Origin: Acidimicrobiia bacterium
GTDB taxonomy: Bacteria > Actinomycetota > Acidimicrobiia > Spongiisociales > UBA5794
Reading direction: 5' to 3'
DNA: 8,650 nt
NCBI GenBank assembly: GCA_030598905.1
Contig: JAUVPA010000068.1
Coordinates: 1 to 8,650 of the forward strand
Made by a program: the position numbers and the translations under genes. Position 1 is the stretch's first letter, and every line of letters starts with the position of its first letter. Positions 5,691 through 8,650 of this stretch are shown one piece after another. The notes beneath the pieces are model-generated. The model did not search any database. It was not told the DNA's origin and saw only the letters and a program-made list of their open reading frames with translations.

Positions 5691-6481
5691 AAGCCATCGG
5701 ACTGGTCGTCAACGTCGAAAACCCGCAAGCTACGGAGGCGGGCGAACGGCTGAAGGACTCTCTCGGCGGTTGGGGTGTCACCGCAGTCAACGTAACGGAC
5801 GAGTCACCCGAAGAGTTGGACGCGTTGATCGGAGTCGGTGGCGATGGCACCGTTCTACAGGCGGCAGCCATCGCGATGCCCCTTGGTCTTCCCATCGCCG
5901 GCGTCAACCTCGGGCGGGTCGGTTATCTCGCCGAGTTCGAGGTGGGCGAGGTTGACGCCCTGGCCACCGCTCTCGCCGAAGACCGGCTCGAGATCGTCGA
6001 GCGCATGACGATCGAGGTGGAGCACGACGGCGTTCGCACCATCGCCGTCAACGACGCCGTTGTCGAGAAGGCCCAGAGTGAGCGAATGATCGAAATTGCC
6101 GTGAAGATCGACGGCCACGACTTTGCCAGCTACCGGACCGACGGGATCATCGTCGCCACTCCGGTGGGTTCTACTGCGTACTCGCTCTCCGCCGGCGGGC
6201 CCGTCGTCGATCCCGATGTCGAGGCGATGGTCCTCACTCCCGTGGCCCCGCACAGCTTGTTGTCGCGTTCGCTCGTGCTCTCTGCCGCGACGACGGTGAC
6301 CCTACGTGTAGATATCAATCGGCCCGGTCGCGTCAACGTCGACGGCAGAGAACGCTCGCAGGTCGGGCCCGGCGAAGCCGTTCTCATTTCCCGCAGCGAT
6401 GTCCGAGCCCGCTTCCTGACACTCGGCCGCCACCCCTTCCCAACGGCAGTGCGCCACCAGTTCGGCCTCGAACATGCTTGA
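5687..6481 (+). CDS. nadK: NAD kinase
   Basis: 264-residue cytosolic enzyme that phosphorylates the 2'-hydroxyl of the NAD adenosine ribose, using ATP or polyphosphate, to make NADP. Diagnostic motifs are complete: GGDGT at 51-55 with catalytic D53, NLGRVGYL at 74-81, the N122-D123 pair in AVNDAVVE, and the nucleotide-binding run DGIIVATPVGSTAYS at 152-166 followed by SAGGPVV. One small departure is V160 where the family usually has Thr (TPTGSTAYS); I would not expect loss of function. The length is at the short end of the usual 260-300. ATG 5687 overlaps the tlyA stop as ATGA and has GAGG (5676-5679) 7 nt upstream. The stop overlaps the recN start by 8 bp. The nadK-recN pair is common in actinobacteria. 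Also called ppnK. Confidence 0.97.
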   Translation: MKAIGLVVNVENPQATEAGERLKDSLGGWGVTAVNVTDESPEELDALIGVGGDGTVLQAAAIAMPLGLPIAGVNLGRVGYLAEFEVGEVDALATALAEDRLEIVERMTIEVEHDGVRTIAVNDAVVEKAQSERMIEIAVKIDGHDFASYRTDGIIVATPVGSTAYSLSAGGPVVDPDVEAMVLTPVAPHSLLSRSLVLSAATTVTLRVDINRPGRVNVDGRERSQVGPGEAVLISRSDVRARFLTLGRHPFPTAVRHQFGLEHA

Positions 6482-8084
6482 CGAATTTCGTGTCGAGAAC
6501 CTGGCTTTGATCGCCGAGGCGCGCCTCGAGTTGGGCCCGGGTTTCACGGTCATCACCGGCGAAACCGGTGCGGGCAAGACCCTCTTGTTGGGTGCATTGC
6601 GGCTCTTGCGCGGGGATCTCTCCTCTCGCGATCTCATTGGACCCGCAGGAAGTGAGACAATCGTCGAGGGACGGCTGGACGGTGTCGACGGTGAGATCGT
6701 CCTTATGCGACGCGTCACCGAGCAGAGGTCGCGAGCCTACGTCGATGGCTCCCTGGCGACGGCCAAGCGACTCGCAGAGACTGTCGGAACCAAGATCGAG
6801 ATCGTCGGCCAACACGATCACATCGCTCTTTCGGATCGAGCGGGCCTACGACGATTGATAGACGGTGCCCTCGATGCTGAAGGAGCGGACGCACTCGATC
6901 GTTACCGAGAAGCGTGGTCCCACCTCGAGATGCTCCGGAGCCAGCAGGAGGCTCTCGGCGGGGACCGACACGCTCTCGAGAGGGAACGGGAGATGGCCCG
7001 GTTTCAAGCCGACGAAATCGCGGGTGCCGGATTCGCGGCGGGCTCCGACGCGGAGCTCGACCAACGAGCCACACGACTCCGCTACGGAGAGGCCCTTGGA
7101 GAGCACCTCAACTCCGCTATGGGTGCGATGGGTGAAGATGGGGTCGCAGCGGCTCTCGACCTCGCCATCCGCGAGCTGCAGATGGCAGCGCGGATCGACT
7201 CCTCTCTTGCGCCCCTCGTCGAAGACCTGGAAGAGGTGGCCACGTTGGCGGCCCACTCGGAGAGCGAGATAGGCAAACTCGCGAGTTCGATCGCTCGCGA
7301 TCCTGCGGCTCTCTCCCTGGTCGAGCACCGCCTGGCTTTGCTCGGCGACCTCAAACGCAAGTATGGGGACGATCTCGATGCCGTCCTCGAGTTCGGATCG
7401 GCTGCTGCCGTTCGCGCAACTGAGCTCGACGAGCTTCTGGATCGAGCGGAGGATCTCGCAACAGAAGTCGTCGCAACAGAGCAACGTGTCGTCGACGTGG
7501 GCCGCGATCTACACATGGCGAGGACGGCAACGTCGGGCGGCATCGTCAAGCACGCACTCGGGCATCTCGAAGAGCTCGGATTCTCCAATCCGGTTCTCGA
7601 ACTTGTTGTGGAGAGCATCGATCCGGGTCCTTTCGGCGCCGACTCACCCACACTGCGATTCGCCTCGGACCGTTCATTGCGTCCCGGACCGCTGGCGCGC
7701 GTTGCCTCCGGGGGAGAGTTGAGCAGAATCGTCCTCGCTCTGAGGTTGGCGACGACCGCTGCTGATGCCGCCACGGTGGCCTTCGATGAGATCGACGCCG
7801 GCGTGGGCGGTCAGATTGCGCTCGCTCTCGGCGAGAAGCTCGCATCACTCGCCGGGGATCGCCAGGTTCTGTGCGTCACGCACCTTCCCCAGGTTGCTGC
7901 ATTTGCGAATGAGCACTTCGTGGTCGAGCGGTCGGGAACAGTTGCCTCGGTGCACCGCGTCGAAGGTGAGGGCCGCCTCGAGGAAATCTCACGCATGCTC
8001 GCCGGTCTTCCCGATAGCGAGCGAGGCAAGGAGCATGCCGCCGAGCTCCTCGATCTTGCCCATTCAGGAACTGGTAGCGGATAA
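6474..8084 (+). CDS. recN: DNA repair protein RecN
   Basis: 536-residue SMC-like ATPase that acts early at DNA double-strand breaks and promotes end processing and recombination with RecA. The N-terminal ATPase half has Walker A GETGAGKT at 29-36 and GQHDH at 112-116. The middle, about 140-350, is rich in Glu, Arg, Leu and Ala and fits the paired coiled-coil arms. The C-terminal half has the ABC signature ASGGELSR at 411-418, Walker B VAFDEIDAGVGG at 435-446 and the switch-histidine region CVTHLPQVA at 467-475. It is slightly shorter than the usual 550-590, with the shortfall apparently in the coiled-coil. ATG 6474 lies in the nadK 3' end (8 bp overlap) with no Shine-Dalgarno, so translation probably depends on coupling to nadK. 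I did not see a clear LexA/SOS box in the operon promoter. Confidence 0.97.
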   Translation: MLDEFRVENLALIAEARLELGPGFTVITGETGAGKTLLLGALRLLRGDLSSRDLIGPAGSETIVEGRLDGVDGEIVLMRRVTEQRSRAYVDGSLATAKRLAETVGTKIEIVGQHDHIALSDRAGLRRLIDGALDAEGADALDRYREAWSHLEMLRSQQEALGGDRHALEREREMARFQADEIAGAGFAAGSDAELDQRATRLRYGEALGEHLNSAMGAMGEDGVAAALDLAIRELQMAARIDSSLAPLVEDLEEVATLAAHSESEIGKLASSIARDPAALSLVEHRLALLGDLKRKYGDDLDAVLEFGSAAAVRATELDELLDRAEDLATEVVATEQRVVDVGRDLHMARTATSGGIVKHALGHLEELGFSNPVLELVVESIDPGPFGADSPTLRFASDRSLRPGPLARVASGGELSRIVLALRLATTAADAATVAFDEIDAGVGGQIALALGEKLASLAGDRQVLCVTHLPQVAAFANEHFVVERSGTVASVHRVEGEGRLEEISRMLAGLPDSERGKEHAAELLDLAHSGTGSG

Positions 8085-8100
8085 CTGTGCGTCCATGACT

Positions 8101-8106
8101 TATGAT
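8101..8106 (+). promoter_or_regulatory. Candidate -10 box for pyrG
   Basis: TATGAT matches TATAAT at five of six positions and lies 17 bp after the recN stop. Transcription would begin near 8112-8114, giving a leader of about 20 nt that keeps the GAAGGG ribosome binding site. No -35 match is present at the usual distance. Confidence 0.4.
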
Positions 8107-8131
8107 GCGGCCTTCCGAGGCGAAGGGCTGC
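8107..8131 (+). promoter_or_regulatory. Hairpin covering the pyrG ribosome binding site
   Basis: Bases 8107-8115 (GCGGCCTTC) pair with 8122-8131 (GAAGGGCTGC). This gives nine pairs, one of them G-U, with a single bulged G at 8127 and a six-base loop. The right arm contains the GAAGGG ribosome binding site 5 nt before GTG 8133. A transcript reading through from recN could fold this and hide the site; one starting at the TATGAT promoter would lack most of the left arm. The pairing is read from sequence, the effect is inference. Confidence 0.35.
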
Positions 8132-8132
8132 C

Positions 8133-8650
8133 GTGACCAAGCACGTTTTCGTCACCGGTGGGGTGACTTCGAGTCTGGGGAAGGGCATTACGTCCGCTTC
8201 CCTCGGACGCCTACTCAAAGCTCGTGGCTTGCGGGTCGTGCTGCAGAAGCTGGATCCGTACATCAACGTCGATCCGGGAACGATGAACCCGTTCGAACAC
8301 GGGGAGGTATACGTCACCGACGACGGTGGCGAGACCGACCTGGACCTCGGCCACTACGAGCGATTCACCGGCGAGAACCTCACCCGCGACTCCAACGTCA
8401 CAACGGGATCTATCTACCGTTCGGTAATCCGCAAGGAACGACGTGGCGACTATCTCGGAGCCACGGTTCAGGTGATTCCCCACATCACCAACGAAATCAA
8501 AGCGAGAATCAGAAAGCTCGGCCAAGACGAAGATGTCGACGTCGTCATCACCGAAGTGGGTGGGACCGTCGGCGACATCGAGAGCCTTCCGTTTCTCGAG
8601 GCCATCCGCCAGGTGCGCAAGGACACCGGCGTCGACAACACGTGTTACAT
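8133..8650 (+). CDS. pyrG: CTP synthase, N-terminal part (cut by window end)
   Basis: The first 172 codons of CTP synthase, which converts UTP, ATP and glutamine to CTP in the last step of pyrimidine nucleotide synthesis. Only the amidoligase (synthetase) domain is present; the glutamine amidotransferase domain should follow beyond the edge. Visible motifs are the P-loop VTGGVTSSLGKGIT with K17, KLDPYINVDPGTMNPFEHGE at 39-58, the Mg2+ ligands D71 in DLDLGHYERF and E141 in TEVGGTVGDIES, and GATVQVIPHIT at 109-119. Start GTG 8133 has GAAGGG 5 nt upstream and restores the standard family N-terminus. It follows recN by 48 bp. Thr12 replaces the usual Val in GGVVSSLGKG, a mild change. The frame is open to the last base. 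Confidence 0.96.
   Translation, partial: MTKHVFVTGGVTSSLGKGITSASLGRLLKARGLRVVLQKLDPYINVDPGTMNPFEHGEVYVTDDGGETDLDLGHYERFTGENLTRDSNVTTGSIYRSVIRKERRGDYLGATVQVIPHITNEIKARIRKLGQDEDVDVVITEVGGTVGDIESLPFLEAIRQVRKDTGVDNTCY

Noticed and set aside
1..8650. Search for a novel defence, toxin-antitoxin, mobile or biosynthetic system
   Set aside because: No transposase, integrase, terminal repeats, CRISPR-like repeats, tRNA or toxin-like small gene pairs were seen. Nearly all coding space is taken by recognisable housekeeping or widespread families.

Overview
The window looks like ordinary, tightly packed chromosome from a high-GC Gram-positive bacterium (Actinomycetota). The main evidence is gene order: a HAD-IIA phosphatase, then a small ORF, tlyA, NAD kinase, recN and pyrG. 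This parallels the Mycobacterium tuberculosis Rv1692-Rv1699 neighbourhood. The block is more compact here, with an extra rhomboid gene inside it and nothing but 48 bp between recN and pyrG. That fits a deep-branching actinobacterium (for example Acidimicrobiia) better than a mycobacterium, but the lineage is inference. I see no mobile element, tRNA, rRNA, CRISPR array or phage gene.

Layout. 1-110: possible C-terminal tail of an unidentified upstream gene. 153-1987 (+): a GNAT acetyltransferase overlapping an M20 metallohydrolase by GTGA, probably one transcript. 1991-3136 (-): a DUF1015 protein, convergent with the M20 gene after 3 bp. 3135-3935 (+): a NagD-like HAD phosphatase whose ATG shares the palindrome CATG with the DUF1015 start. 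3950-4681 (-): a rhomboid protease, convergent with the HAD gene across 14 bp. 4720-8084 (+): a fully overlapping run of a 62-residue acidic protein, tlyA, nadK and recN. 8133-end (+): pyrG (CTP synthase), cut by the window edge.

How it works together. TlyA methylates ribosomal RNA, NAD kinase makes NADP, RecN acts in double-strand-break repair and PyrG makes CTP; they are housekeeping genes joined by conserved order rather than one pathway. The acidic protein is unassigned, but its stop overlaps the tlyA start, so the two are likely co-translated.

The most interesting material is in the signals rather than the proteins. tlyA appears to start at a rare CTG codon behind a near-perfect ribosome binding site. 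Three genes that begin transcription units (GNAT, DUF1015, acidic protein) have -10-like hexamers 6-8 nt before the start codon and no clear Shine-Dalgarno, as expected for leaderless mRNAs. DUF1015 and HAD place their expression signals inside each other's coding sequence. The pyrG leader combines a TATGAT box, a 13-codon ORF ending in GTGA overlap, and a hairpin that would cover the ribosome binding site. I found no convincing new multi-gene system.
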